Shown: positions 8,838 to 17,993, counted from the stretch's first letter. The stretch: 64,000 nucleotides of DNA from Ruegeria marina (GCF_900101475.1 NZ_FMZV01000001.1:423352-487351), one strand, 5' to 3'. Numbers and translations: made by a program. The notes: a model not told the origin generated them from the sequence alone.

Positions 8838-9834
8838 AGACCTGCCCGCCCATGAGGCGAGATAGTTCAGCCTCGGCGGCAGCTATGTCAAGCTCTACCG
8901 GTGCTTGCCGCCGTTCCAGCGCCCGCATCGCGCGGGCCTGTGCGGCCTCGCCCATGCGGCCGGCTGCCTGGGCAGCGGCGGCACGGTCGGCCAGGCTCTG
9001 ATTGCAGACCAGCGCCACGTCGCAGCCTGCAGCAATGGCCTGTGCAGTCTTTTCGGCAATGGAGCCCGCCAGAGCCTTCATCGAAATATCATCCGTCATG
9101 ATCAGGCCCTGGAATCCGATCCGCTGACGGATCAGTTCCATCATGACCGGCGAGACCGTTGCCGGGCGCGGGTCGATCCGGTCATAGACCAGATGCGCGG
9201 TCATCCCCATCGGAAGATCATGCAGCGCGCGGAACGGCGCGAAATCGGTGCTGTCTAGTGCCTCGGGCGTCAGCGCAACATGCGGCAGGTCATGATGACT
9301 GTCGAGCGTGGCGCGCCCATGTCCGGGCATGTGCTTGACCACCGGCAGAACGCCGCCATCCAGCAGCCCGTCTGCGACCGCCCGGCCAAGCCGCGTAACT
9401 GTCTGCGGGTCGTCTCCATAACAGCGGTTACGCAAGAAGTCATGGGTTTCATCACGCGCGAGGTCAAGCATCGGGGCGCAATTGCTGTCGATGCCCAGCT
9501 CATGCAACTCGGACGCGATCAGCCGATAGCGCAGGTACATGGCCCGTTCCGCATTCTCTCCCGCGCGTGCGGCGTGGTCGAGCGGCGGCAACCAAGCACG
9601 CGCGAGCGGCGGGCGCAACCGCTGGACACGGCCCCCTTCCTGGTCGATGGTGATCACGCAATCACGCCCGACGGCCTCGCGGAAATCGCAGCACAGCGCG
9701 CGCACCTGATCGGCCGTTTCGATGTTACGGGCAAACAGGATGAACCCGAACGGGTCAACCTCGCGGAAAAGCACCTTTTCTTCAGCTGTCAGGCGCAGCC
9801 CCTCGGCATCGAGGATGGTTGCGCCAAAACTCAC
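8827..9834 (-). CDS. nagZ: beta-N-acetylhexosaminidase NagZ
   Basis: 335 residues, glycoside hydrolase family 3, cytoplasmic. Removes N-acetylglucosamine from recycled muropeptides. Visible marks are IDQEGGRVQRL, the catalytic-loop motif KHMPGHGRATLDSHHDLP and the TDDISMKAL segment. The GTG at 9834 was chosen over an upstream TTG at 9855 because it forms a 4-base GTGA overlap with the SPOR gene and gives the family start SFGATIL. Co-transcribed with the SPOR protein and scpAB. Confidence 0.92.
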   Translation of the reverse strand: MSFGATILDAEGLRLTAEEKVLFREVDPFGFILFARNIETADQVRALCCDFREAVGRDCVITIDQEGGRVQRLRPPLARAWLPPLDHAARAGENAERAMYLRYRLIASELHELGIDSNCAPMLDLARDETHDFLRNRCYGDDPQTVTRLGRAVADGLLDGGVLPVVKHMPGHGRATLDSHHDLPHVALTPEALDSTDFAPFRALHDLPMGMTAHLVYDRIDPRPATVSPVMMELIRQRIGFQGLIMTDDISMKALAGSIAEKTAQAIAAGCDVALVCNQSLADRAAAAQAAGRMGEAAQARAMRALERRQAPVELDIAAAEAELSRLMGGQVYDG

Positions 9835-10919
9835 TTCGTGGTCACCGGAATGCAATCGGCACGTTCCGCCACGAGAACAGAGCAGAAATGCCGCGCTTCA
9901 CTCAGGTCGTCGAACCCTGCCACCCGCAAACGGTAGAACGTGCGCCCACCGCTGGACGCCCCCTCGATGACACGTTGCTTGCCGTCCATGTATTCGCTGA
10001 AACGGCCATAAAGACGATCCCATTCGGCCTGCGCGATTTCCGGCGTGTCATAGGCGCCAAGTTGCGCCAGACGTGTGCCGACCGGCAAGCTATCCGGGTC
10101 CAGATCGACGGCCATCGCCGTTCCCAGCGCGGTGTTGATTGCCGCCTTGGTTGCGGTCTCTGCCGCGCCATCGCTCGGCACCGAGCGACCGGGACGCGCC
10201 AGCGGACGCAACGAGCGCCGCACACCCGGTTCTCCGGCAAGGACATTACCCGCATTGGCCTGTGCAAGGTCGGCAGGATCGATCGCGGTCAGGGGCGTGG
10301 GCTGTTCGATCGAGGCAAGCTCGGTGGATTCCTCCTCCAGAAGCGCGTTTTCCTTGTCAGCAAGTTGACCGGCGCCCCCTGTAAGTTCGGCAACCAGTTG
10401 ATCGATCTGACCGTTGCGGAACGCTTCGACCGCCTCCGAAGGCACCTCGGCGGAAACCGAGAGCGAAACCGTGGTTGGTGTCACCTCGTTCATCGGCACG
10501 TCCTCGTCGCTCAGCGACACGGGCTGAGGCGCGAGCAGCAAGCGATCAGCCGGCGGAGCGGCGGTGCCCTGCGCGGCAACCGTGTTCACCGCAAGACCCT
10601 GGTGATCGGCTGGCAGTCCGCCGGGATTGTCCGGCTGTATCCGCATCGGCCCCTCGAGCGCGCGCACGACCGGCACGCCACTGACATCGCGCATCACCAG
10701 CTTGTAGCCCCAGATACCGATACCCACCACAAGGGCCAGAGAGCCGACCGCACCCATGAGGCTGACGATCCGACCGAGCCCGGGTCGCGGCGCCTGCTTC
10801 TCGAATTCCCCTTGCTGATCCTCTGCCAAAGAATCCTCAGGCACCTCGAACTCGGGCATGTTGTAGGAATAATGCACCTGGTTCGGGTTCACGTGACCCG
10901 TGTAATCGAAACTCGCCAT
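9831..10919 (-). CDS. SPOR-domain cell envelope protein
   Basis: 362 residues. A cytoplasmic N-terminal stretch rich in polar residues is followed by one membrane helix at about 51-72 (SLMGAVGSLALVVGIGIWGY), a long Pro/Ala/Glu-rich periplasmic linker and a C-terminal SPOR domain of about 80 residues (RLAQLGAYDTPEIAQAEWDR) that binds denuded peptidoglycan at division sites. Architecture is that of FtsN/DedD-like proteins. Start ATG at 10919 avoids a longer form with no ribosome site. Lies between argS and nagZ, a usual alphaproteobacterial order. Confidence 0.85.
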   Translation of the reverse strand: MASFDYTGHVNPNQVHYSYNMPEFEVPEDSLAEDQQGEFEKQAPRPGLGRIVSLMGAVGSLALVVGIGIWGYKLVMRDVSGVPVVRALEGPMRIQPDNPGGLPADHQGLAVNTVAAQGTAAPPADRLLLAPQPVSLSDEDVPMNEVTPTTVSLSVSAEVPSEAVEAFRNGQIDQLVAELTGGAGQLADKENALLEEESTELASIEQPTPLTAIDPADLAQANAGNVLAGEPGVRRSLRPLARPGRSVPSDGAAETATKAAINTALGTAMAVDLDPDSLPVGTRLAQLGAYDTPEIAQAEWDRLYGRFSEYMDGKQRVIEGASSGGRTFYRLRVAGFDDLSEARHFCSVLVAERADCIPVTTK

Positions 10920-11014
10920 GATCCGCCTCACTGCCCATCCGCGCAAATCATTGTTCGCGCGCAGGTTCTTCTTGCAACTGCCTCAGCCAGCGGTTCGGGC
11001 GGTGTTGTTTCGAG

Positions 11015-12766
11015 TTACCGCATCTCCTCCGCCGGAGTGACGCCGAGAATAGCAAGCCCTGCCGAAATCACAACCGCCACGGAACGGGCAAGTGCGATTT
11101 TTGCCTGGCTTGTGGCGGCATCGCCATCCTGAATGAACCGCAACTCGGGATGTTCGTTTCCGCGGTTCCAGAGAGAATGGAATTCCCCTGCCAGTTCATA
11201 TAGATAGAAGGCGATCCTGTGCGGTTCGTTGGTGCGCGCGGCGATCTCGACAAGACGCGGCCATTCGGCCAGCTTGCGGGTCACGGCAATCTCGGCCTCG
11301 TGATCCAGCAGCGACAGATCGGCGCTTGCCAGTATCGCATCATCAGTTGCAATCCCTGCCTCGGCGGCCCGGCGCAACACCGAAGACACCCGTGCATGAG
11401 CGTATTGCACGTAGAACACCGGGTTCTCGCGGCTCTGCTCCAGCACCTTGTCGAAATCGAAATCCAGCGGCGCGTCGTTGCGCCGGGTCAGCATCACGAA
11501 GCGGGTCACGTCCGGGCCGACCTGGTCGATCACGTCACGCAGGGTGATGAAGGTTCCTGCCCGCTTGGACATCTTGAACGGCTCGCCGTTCTTGAACAGC
11601 TTGACCAACTGGCACAGCTTGATGTCGAAGGACACACGCTTTTCCGCATCCAGCGCGGCGACGATGGCCTTCATTCGCTTGACATAGCCGCCATGGTCGG
11701 CGCCGAACACGTCGATGATCACGTCGAAGCCGCGTTTGACCTTGTCGTAGTGATAAGCGAGATCGGGGGCAAAATAGGTCCAGCCGCCATCGGATTTCTG
11801 CACCGGGCGGTCGACGTCGTCGCCATATTCGGTCGCCTTGAACAGCATCTGTTCGCGCGGCTCCCAATCCTCGGGCGGAGCCTTGCCTTTCGGCGGCTCC
11901 AAAGTGCCGCGATAGATCAGCCCCTTTTCCTTGAGCTCTTCCAGCGTCCGTTCGATCTTGCCGCTTTCGTAATAGGACCGTTCCGACGACCAGACATCCA
12001 TTTTCACGCCAAGCGCAGCCAGATCCTCGCGGATCTGCTGCATCATCGCGGCCATGGTGAATTCGCGGATCGCATCAAGCCATTCGCTTTCGGGCTTGTC
12101 GATCAAACTGTCGCCGAATTTCTCTTTCAGCGCCTCGCCGACCGGCACCAGGTAATCGCCGGGATAGAGCCCCTCCTTGACCTCGAAATCGAGCCCGTTG
12201 GCTTCGCGGTAGCGTTCATAGGCCGAGCGCGCAAGAACATCGACCTGCGCACCGCCGTCGTTGATCCAGTACTCTCGCGTGACGTCATAGCCCGCGTATT
12301 CCAGCAGCCCGGCCAGCGCGTCCCCGAACACCGCGCCCCGGCAATGCCCCACGTGAAGCGGACCGGTGGGGTTGGCGGACACGTATTCGACATTGGCGGT
12401 CTTGCCCGCGCCCATGTCGGACTTGCCGAAATCAGTGCCCTGCCCCAGCACCGCGGCGACGACCCCCTGCCAGACCGAAGGCGTCAGGGTCAGGTTGAGA
12501 AAACCCGGACCGGCGACTTCGGCGCTGACGATGCGCGGATCGGCGGCCAGCTTGGCCGCAAGCCCCTCGGCGATGTCGCGCGGTTTCTGCCCGGCCGGCT
12601 TGGCCAGGACCATCGCGGCATTGGTGGCCATGTCGCCATGCAGCGCATCGCGGGGCGGCTCGACCGCAACATTGGCGAAATCCAGCCCCTGGGGCAGCGC
12701 GCCCTCGGCCTGCATCTGTTCCAGCGCCGCCACGACCAGGGCGCGGATCTCGGTAAAGAGGTTCAT
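11015..12766 (-). CDS. argS: arginyl-tRNA synthetase
   Basis: 583 residues, class I synthetase. The HIGH-type motif appears as HVGH at about 138-141, and the second signature KMSKR appears in [11 protein letters not shown]-terminal Arg-tRNA synthetase additional domain and the DALR anticodon-binding domain at the C terminus fit the length. The ATG at 12766 ([10 protein letters not shown]) was chosen because the residues before it in frame are basic and unlike the family. Downstream is the SPOR gene after 95 bases. Confidence 0.96.
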   Translation of the reverse strand: MNLFTEIRALVVAALEQMQAEGALPQGLDFANVAVEPPRDALHGDMATNAAMVLAKPAGQKPRDIAEGLAAKLAADPRIVSAEVAGPGFLNLTLTPSVWQGVVAAVLGQGTDFGKSDMGAGKTANVEYVSANPTGPLHVGHCRGAVFGDALAGLLEYAGYDVTREYWINDGGAQVDVLARSAYERYREANGLDFEVKEGLYPGDYLVPVGEALKEKFGDSLIDKPESEWLDAIREFTMAAMMQQIREDLAALGVKMDVWSSERSYYESGKIERTLEELKEKGLIYRGTLEPPKGKAPPEDWEPREQMLFKATEYGDDVDRPVQKSDGGWTYFAPDLAYHYDKVKRGFDVIIDVFGADHGGYVKRMKAIVAALDAEKRVSFDIKLCQLVKLFKNGEPFKMSKRAGTFITLRDVIDQVGPDVTRFVMLTRRNDAPLDFDFDKVLEQSRENPVFYVQYAHARVSSVLRRAAEAGIATDDAILASADLSLLDHEAEIAVTRKLAEWPRLVEIAARTNEPHRIAFYLYELAGEFHSLWNRGNEHPELRFIQDGDAATSQAKIALARSVAVVISAGLAILGVTPAEEMR

Positions 12767-12838
12767 CTCTGCATCCTTTTGCTTGGCAGGCGGTTTACCA
12801 CGCAAAGCGGCAAGGTCAATGGAACCGTGAGTTTCCGC

Positions 12839-13996
12839 TCAAATACGGGCCGGATCGGACCCGGTCAGGCGGGCATGATCCAACAGGGCGAACCGGTCGG
12901 TCATCCCGGCGATGTAATCAGACACGATCCGGGCGAGCGCGGTTTCATCCGCGGCAGCATCTATGTCGGAATGCCAGCGCCCGGGCATCTGGTGGGGATT
13001 GTGCAGGTAAATCGGGAACAGGTCCTCGACCACTCGGGCGACCTGGATCCGTTTTTCCATCACCGACGGCGCCCGGTACATGCGCGCAAACAGGAAGGCA
13101 CGGATTTCCTTCAGATCGCGCCATAGGGCGTCCGAGAACCGGATCACAGGATACCCCAACGCGCGCAGCTCTTCGACCGATCGCGCCCCGGATGCGGCCA
13201 GCGCCGCGCGCGAGGTGTCGATGACGTCCGATACCATTACGCCGAACACACGCCGCAGCGCCTCGTGCCGCCGGCGCAGCGCATCGGTCGCGGGGTAGAG
13301 CCGGTCGACCTCGGCATAGCAATCGCAGACGATCGGCAGGCTGGCGATCTCGTCATCGGTAAACAGGCAGGCGCGCAGCCCGTCATGCAGGTCGTGATTG
13401 TTGTAGGCGATATCGTCCGACAGCGCGGCGACCTGCGCCTCGGCGCTGGCATGGGTGTGAAGTTCCAGATCGAATGCCGCGTTGCACTCGGCCAGTGCCC
13501 AGGGCAGTTCGCCCAGAACCGGACCGTTGTGCTTGGCAATCGCCTCCAGTGTTTCCCACGTCAGGTTCAACCCGTCAAAGGCGGCATAATGCCGTTCCAG
13601 CCTGGTCACGATGCGGATGGCCTGTGCATTGTGGTCGAACCCGCCATATGGCGCCATCAGCGCGTGCAAAGCGTCCTCGCCCGTGTGGCCGAAGGGGGTG
13701 TGCCCCAGGTCATGCGCCAGCGCCACCGCCTCGGTCAGTTCCGCGTTCAGGTTCAACGCGCCGGCAATGGTGCGGGCGACCTGCGCCACCTCTATCGAAT
13801 GGGTCAGGCGGGTGCGGTAATTGTCGCCCTCATGTTCGACGAATACTTGCGTCTTGTGCTTCAGACGCCGAAAGGCGCTGGCATGAATGATCCTGTCGCG
13901 GTCGCGCTGGAAACACGACCGGAACGCACTTTCCTCCTCGGGCACCAGACGCCCCCGCGCCCGGGCCGGATCCGACGCGAACCCCGCTCTTGTCAC
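12839..13996 (-). CDS. dgt: deoxyguanosinetriphosphate triphosphohydrolase-like protein (HD domain)
   Basis: 385 residues with the HD metal site: THSIEVAQVARTIA, then AHDLGHTPFGHTGE and a later FDHNAQA segment. Such proteins remove triphosphate from dNTPs. GTG at 13996 was chosen: an AAGGA site lies about 9 bases before it, and the family-type start TRAGFASDPARARGR follows at once. A longer reading to 14074 would run into erpA. Divergent from erpA with about 75 bases between the starts. Confidence 0.9.
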   Translation of the reverse strand: MTRAGFASDPARARGRLVPEEESAFRSCFQRDRDRIIHASAFRRLKHKTQVFVEHEGDNYRTRLTHSIEVAQVARTIAGALNLNAELTEAVALAHDLGHTPFGHTGEDALHALMAPYGGFDHNAQAIRIVTRLERHYAAFDGLNLTWETLEAIAKHNGPVLGELPWALAECNAAFDLELHTHASAEAQVAALSDDIAYNNHDLHDGLRACLFTDDEIASLPIVCDCYAEVDRLYPATDALRRRHEALRRVFGVMVSDVIDTSRAALAASGARSVEELRALGYPVIRFSDALWRDLKEIRAFLFARMYRAPSVMEKRIQVARVVEDLFPIYLHNPHQMPGRWHSDIDAAADETALARIVSDYIAGMTDRFALLDHARLTGSDPARI

Positions 13997-14008
13997 ACCT
14001 TCAAGTCC

Positions 14009-14037
14009 TTGTCGCCTGTCCCTCGGCTTTCTATATT
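14009..14037 (+). promoter_or_regulatory. candidate promoter of erpA
   Basis: TTGTCG at 14009-14014 and TATATT at 14032-14037 with the ideal 17-base spacer, 36 bases before the erpA ATG, in the short divergent gap with dgt. Confidence 0.5.
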
Positions 14038-14072
14038 GCACGATACCGCAGATTGAAACCGTGGAGACGGCC

Positions 14073-14396
14073 ATGCTCTTGCCCCCAAAAGTTACCGACC
14101 GCGCCTTTGCCCGGCTGGCCGAGATCGGCGCGGCGGATCAGGGACAGGCGCTGCGGGTCGCCGTCGAAGGCGGCGGTTGCTCGGGCTTTCAGTACGAAAT
14201 CGCGCTGGATGCGCCCAAGGAGGACGATCTGGTTCTCGAAGGACAGGGCGAACGGGTGGTGGTCGATGCGGTATCGCTGCCGTTTCTGGAAAATGCCACT
14301 ATCGACTTTACCGAAGAACTGATCGGCGCGCGCTTTGTGATCGACAACCCCAACGCAACCTCGTCCTGCGGCTGCGGCACGTCTTTCTCGATCTGA
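14073..14396 (+). CDS. erpA: iron-sulfur cluster insertion protein (A-type carrier, ErpA/IscA/HesB family)
   Basis: 107 residues. The three cluster-binding cysteines of A-type carriers are visible: Cys36 in GGCSGFQ, and Cys99 and Cys101 in the SCGCGTSF tail. It delivers Fe-S clusters to apo-proteins in the cytoplasm. Which subfamily (ErpA or IscA) cannot be settled from sequence alone, but a stand-alone gene beside dgt is usual for the ErpA-type gene in Rhodobacterales. Starts at the ATG following a candidate promoter. Confidence 0.88.
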   Translation: MLLPPKVTDRAFARLAEIGAADQGQALRVAVEGGGCSGFQYEIALDAPKEDDLVLEGQGERVVVDAVSLPFLENATIDFTEELIGARFVIDNPNATSSCGCGTSFSI

Positions 14397-14403
14397 CCGG
14401 CAC

Positions 14404-15291
14404 TCAGGGATCAGTGCGGGCGCGCCAGATGGCGGCGCGTTGCGGCGTGACCTGATCCCAAAGCAGAAACAGCCCCGATCCCATCACGATGGCCACTCCG
14501 AGCCACGTCATTGGCTCGGGCCATTCCCCAAAGGCCCACGCCCCCAGCCCCACCATCCAGACGAATTGCAGGTTCAGAAGCGGCGTCACCACATAGGCCG
14601 CCAGAAGACGCAGCGCCACCACCAGCAGCCATCGCGCGGCGAACAGCAACCCGGCATAGGCCAGAACCCACGCCAGATCGGCCACCGGCATCGGCACCCA
14701 TACGAACGGCAGGGCCACCGACATGCTCAGCCCCAGTGCCAGGTTGGGATAGAATACCTGCGCCAGCGCGTTTGTTTCGAACCGGCCGATATACCGGGAC
14801 AGCACCAGTGAAAACGTTCCGGTCAGAACGCCGCCCACGGCCCAAAGATGGCCCGACGAAGCGGTCCCGACGCCGCCGGGCATCAGACAAAGCAAGCCGA
14901 CGAACCCTGCCAGCAACGCCGCCCAGGCCGCCGGGCGCGGGTGTTCACGCAGCATCACGCTCGACATCACGGCCGCAACGATCGGCATCAGGCCCACGAA
15001 CACGAAGACATCGGCGAAGGGCAGCAACCGGAAGGCATGAAAAAAGCACAGAGACGCCGCAACCGTCGCGGCCGCGCGCGTCGCCATGGTGCGCGGGCAA
15101 CCCGTGCGCAGCGCCCGACCGGCCTGCCCGCGCGCCGCCGCCAGGCTCAGCGCGGCCACGATCATTCCGGAAAGGGCAAAAAGCTGCGGTGCGGCATAGC
15201 TCTGGGCGATGAACTTGGTGATCGCATCGGCAGAAGAAATCAGGGCCGTATAGGCCAGCACCAGCCCGCCGCCCAGGAATGCCGCCCTCAC
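14404..15291 (-). CDS. EamA/RhaT-type drug/metabolite exporter
   Basis: 295 residues, ten predicted membrane helices in two EamA repeats, of the DMT superfamily. GTG start overlaps the stop of the preceding 358-residue gene by 4 bases (GTGA), so the two are translationally coupled. In this context it could export a product related to the repeat peptide upstream, but members of the family transport many small metabolites and the substrate cannot be named. Ends 8 bases from the end of erpA, which runs the other way. Confidence 0.85.
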   Translation of the reverse strand: MRAAFLGGGLVLAYTALISSADAITKFIAQSYAAPQLFALSGMIVAALSLAAARGQAGRALRTGCPRTMATRAAATVAASLCFFHAFRLLPFADVFVFVGLMPIVAAVMSSVMLREHPRPAAWAALLAGFVGLLCLMPGGVGTASSGHLWAVGGVLTGTFSLVLSRYIGRFETNALAQVFYPNLALGLSMSVALPFVWVPMPVADLAWVLAYAGLLFAARWLLVVALRLLAAYVVTPLLNLQFVWMVGLGAWAFGEWPEPMTWLGVAIVMGSGLFLLWDQVTPQRAAIWRARTDP

Positions 15292-16364
15292 ACCGCCACC
15301 TGCATACAGACCGCGCGCGCGAACCCCGCAAAGAAGCTTTCGAAATGTGGACTGCTGGCTTCCGCCGCGCTCAGGATGTCATGTCCCGATTGACCAAGGG
15401 CGGATCGGACATGCGCGGACATGACCCCCCAATCGTTGCTGCGCCGGTTCCCCATCAGAAAAATGCACTCGGATATTTCGCGCAACGGGCCGCCCGGTGC
15501 GGGATGGGCAAGGAACGACACCGCGCCCGCGCCGACAGGATCGTGGAACGCCTGCGCGCCCGCGGCACGCGCCGCCCATCCGCAGACAAGGTATTCGTGA
15601 TAGTCGTCCTGCAGATGGGCCCCCTGGAAATTCCCGGCGGAAAACGAACGCGCCATCCGCAAGATCCAGTTTTCCCATATCGGGGAGGGCGTCGCGCCAG
15701 CATAGCGAAGCGCAACACAGATTTCGGCCAGAAGATCCGCGTTCTGTTCGAGATAGGCAAGAATGCCCGAATATTCGAGGCTGATCAGCGCCTGTTCCGG
15801 AAGCTCCGGGTTCTTGCGCCCATATTCCGACAGGTAGAACACGATATGCGTCAGTTCATAGGCAGCCTTCTTGTTGGGCAAGGCGAAGGTTTCGGAACGG
15901 GACACGAAGCGATGGAGGCGCTCTGTCAGGTCGTCATCGCCGGACATAGGCACAGCACCGCGCCGCCGCAGCAACCGGCGGGCTTCGGCCCTTTGCAGAT
16001 CCGAAAGTTCGGCTTCGGGCAGTCCTTGTCGCGCTATCCAGTGGGCAAGCGCCTCGCCCTTTGCGCCTTCCATTCCCAGATCTTCGAGATCGAGACAGAG
16101 CGACAGCAGGAACCGGTAGTATTGTGGAAAGAATTCAAGCCGCTGCTCGATCTGTTCATAAAACCCGAGATGCGGGGCCAGGGCCTCCGTGTCCAGAGAT
16201 TCGCCGGTGCATTCGAGGATGTTCAGCAGTTCGGCATTTTCCTTGAGCCAGAACACGTCATCGCCAAACCGGCGCTGACCTGCAAACGACGCGACCATAG
16301 CGGCAGGCCCCGGCAAGGCCCGGCCACTGGTACGGCGGGCGTTCAACTGGATTACGTTCGACAT
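15288..16364 (-). CDS. unrecognised 358-residue protein of the repeat-peptide locus
   Basis: No domain recognised. The protein is rich in Leu, Glu, Ala and Arg with predicted helices throughout and no membrane segment or signal peptide; the region GYLSEYGRKNPELPEQAL-like (about 180-200) and the Trp-containing WENWILRMARSFSAG stretch suggest a folded, helical enzyme or scaffold. AGGAGA lies about 8 bases before the ATG. It sits 62 bases after the multi-repeat peptide gene and overlaps the EamA exporter by 4 bases. Cys is scarce. A role in handling or modifying the repeat peptide is inferred from position only. Confidence 0.8.
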   Translation of the reverse strand: MSNVIQLNARRTSGRALPGPAAMVASFAGQRRFGDDVFWLKENAELLNILECTGESLDTEALAPHLGFYEQIEQRLEFFPQYYRFLLSLCLDLEDLGMEGAKGEALAHWIARQGLPEAELSDLQRAEARRLLRRRGAVPMSGDDDLTERLHRFVSRSETFALPNKKAAYELTHIVFYLSEYGRKNPELPEQALISLEYSGILAYLEQNADLLAEICVALRYAGATPSPIWENWILRMARSFSAGNFQGAHLQDDYHEYLVCGWAARAAGAQAFHDPVGAGAVSFLAHPAPGGPLREISECIFLMGNRRSNDWGVMSAHVRSALGQSGHDILSAAEASSPHFESFFAGFARAVCMQVAV

Positions 16365-16426
16365 GAGATTGGTCTCCTGTTTCCTGATGCCCGGTGAACG
16401 CCCGGCCCGATAGTCGGATCCGCGCC

Positions 16427-16840
16427 TCAGCTGCCCGACGAGAACATCTGGGTGCCTTCGCCCATTTTGACCGCCACTGCGTCGGTCTTCTGGCAGCTGG
16501 TCGAGAACATCTGGGTCCCCTCACCTGTCATCGAATTCGTGCCCGACATCTGGCAGCTGGTCGAGAACAGGTGCACGCCATCGCCCTGGATCGCATCCGC
16601 CCGGGTCGCAGGCTGGCAACTGGTCGAGAAGAGATGCGTTCCTTCGCCGGCATGAACGGTTTCACGGATCACCGGCTGGCAGCTGGTCGAAAACATCTCG
16701 ACACCCTCGCCGGAAAGAACACCGGCTTGCGCCCTCGGGGCGGAACCGGAAGAATACAACCCCGTCACATCGCCGTCCATCATGCTGAAACTGTCGGTAG
16801 CGAAGGTTGCGCTGTAGTCGATTTTGAGCTTGGCAGTCAT
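16427..16840 (-). CDS. multi-repeat Cys peptide, possible precursor peptide
   Basis: 137 residues. After an N-terminal part of about 20 residues (MTAKLKIDYSATFATDSFSM) it holds six related blocks. Four full ones read GEGVEMFSTSCQ (44-55), GEGTHLFSTSCQ (65-76), GDGVHLFSTSCQ (86-97) and GEGTQMFSTSCQ (106-117). The last is GEGTQMFSSGS at the C terminus (127-137), and a degenerate one, GDVTGLYSSGS (23-33), precedes them. Cys spacing is 21, 21 and 20 residues. The spacers vary (PVIRETVHA, PATRADAIQ, MSGTNSMT), so selection acts on the cores. No signal peptide. The gene heads an operon with an unrecognised protein and an exporter. Multi-core RiPP precursor, metal-binding or scaffold protein are all possible; none is proven. 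Confidence 0.85.
   Translation of the reverse strand: MTAKLKIDYSATFATDSFSMMDGDVTGLYSSGSAPRAQAGVLSGEGVEMFSTSCQPVIRETVHAGEGTHLFSTSCQPATRADAIQGDGVHLFSTSCQMSGTNSMTGEGTQMFSTSCQKTDAVAVKMGEGTQMFSSGS
16430..16774 (-). repeat. six imperfect tandem coding repeats, about 63 bases per unit
   Basis: Coding repeat blocks at 16742-16774, 16676-16711, 16613-16648, 16550-16585, 16490-16525 and 16430-16462. On the plus strand the shared word reads like CTGGCAGCTGGTCGAGAACA before each conserved core. DNA similarity is high in the cores and low in the spacers. The first and last blocks both end in Ser-Ser-Gly-Ser and lack the Cys. Confidence 0.9.
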
Positions 16841-17182
16841 GCCTCAAGTCCCCCTGGGCTGGTGTTGATAACAGCTTCAGGTTTGCAGGACTCACTCGTC
16901 TGGAAAAGATATTTTTCAATCATAAATTGTAAAATAATAACCTATCCGCATTAACAAAATTAGGCAAAAATATGGCAATCAATAAGTTTGCATCACCTTG
17001 CAAATATTGAAATTTTTTTATCCACAGGCCCAAAAAGACACAATTTCACCTGAATTTCCCGCAACCATTACGCGAATCATCCCTTCGAGCCCGCCCATGC
17101 TCGGCCTTGGGATGGGCATTGCCTTGCTCCCGTGGTCCATTCGGGGATAGATCTTCTGGCAGACAGGATCGGGAGACGCCGC
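16841..17182. other. 342-base AT-rich gap upstream of the repeat-peptide gene
   Basis: Between the repeat peptide and xthA, both reading away from it. Roughly 16905-17030 is strikingly AT-rich (runs such as AAATTGTAAAATAATAA and TTTTTTTATC) in an otherwise GC-rich window. It probably carries the promoters of both genes. No ORF of note, no RNA gene recognised. Confidence 0.75.
16906..16933 (-). promoter_or_regulatory. candidate promoter of the repeat-peptide operon
   Basis: Read on the minus strand: TTTACA (16933-16928) and TATCTT (16911-16906), 16-base spacer. Predicted start near 16899 gives a leader of about 58 bases ending in a GGGGGA-containing ribosome site region before the ATG at 16840. 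Confidence 0.45.
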
Positions 17183-17989
17183 ATGAAGATTGCCACATTC
17201 AACATCAACGGGATCAAGGCCCGCCTGGCGGCGCTGCCCGAGTGGCTGGACCAGGCCCAGCCCGATGTCGTCCTGCTGCAGGAAATCAAGTCGGTGGACG
17301 AAGCCTTTCCGCGCGAATTGTTCGAAGATCGCGGCTATTGCGTCGAAACCCATGGACAGAAAAGCTTCAACGGGGTGGCGATCCTGTCGAAACTGCCGCT
17401 CGAAGACGTGGACCGCGGCCTGCCGGGCGACGGTTCGGACGAACAGGCCAGATGGATCGAGGCAACGATCATCGGCAAGCAGGCGGTCCGGCTCTGCGGA
17501 TTGTACCTGCCCAACGGCAACCCGGTGGAACTGGACAGCGCGGGACAGCCGGTCAAGGGCGGGAAATACGACTACAAACTGCGCTGGATGGAACGCATGC
17601 AGCAACGCGCCGCAGAGCTGCTTGCCTCGGAAGAGCCTGTCGTGATGGCCGGAGACTACAACATCATCCCGCAGGCCGAGGATGCCAAACGTCCCGAAGC
17701 CTGGCGCGAGGATGCCCTGTTCCGCCTCGAAAGCCGCGCCGCCTTTCGCCGGATCCTGAACCTGGGGTATACCGAGGCGTTCCGCGCCCGGGTCCGGGAG
17801 CCCGGGCATTATTCATTCTGGGACTATCAGGCAGGCGCCTGGAATCGCAACGACGGCATCCGGATCGATCACCTGCTGCTCAGCCCGCAGGCCGCCGACC
17901 TGATGCGCGATTGCGGTATCGACAAGGCTGTCCGCGGCGGCGACAAACCTTCGGACCATGTTCCGGTCTGGATCGATCTCGATCTGTAA
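17183..17989 (+). CDS. xthA: exodeoxyribonuclease III (AP endonuclease)
   Basis: 268 residues of the EEP nuclease fold. Catalytic stretches: TFNINGIKARL at the start, QEIKSVDEAFP with the metal-binding Glu, the YLPNGNPVE block, GDYNIIPQAED in the middle and SDHVPVW at the end with the catalytic Asp-His. It cuts at abasic sites in base excision repair. The ATG at 17183 is preferred to 17132 because the longer version adds unrelated residues. It ends 4 bases from the convergent FAD monooxygenase gene. Confidence 0.93.
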   Translation: MKIATFNINGIKARLAALPEWLDQAQPDVVLLQEIKSVDEAFPRELFEDRGYCVETHGQKSFNGVAILSKLPLEDVDRGLPGDGSDEQARWIEATIIGKQAVRLCGLYLPNGNPVELDSAGQPVKGGKYDYKLRWMERMQQRAAELLASEEPVVMAGDYNIIPQAEDAKRPEAWREDALFRLESRAAFRRILNLGYTEAFRARVREPGHYSFWDYQAGAWNRNDGIRIDHLLLSPQAADLMRDCGIDKAVRGGDKPSDHVPVWIDLDL

Positions 17990-17993
17990 AGGA

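Noticed and set aside
11219..13126. 635-residue plus-strand frame opposite argS
   Set aside because: Covers the argS gene in reverse. argS has HVGH and KMSKR motifs in place.
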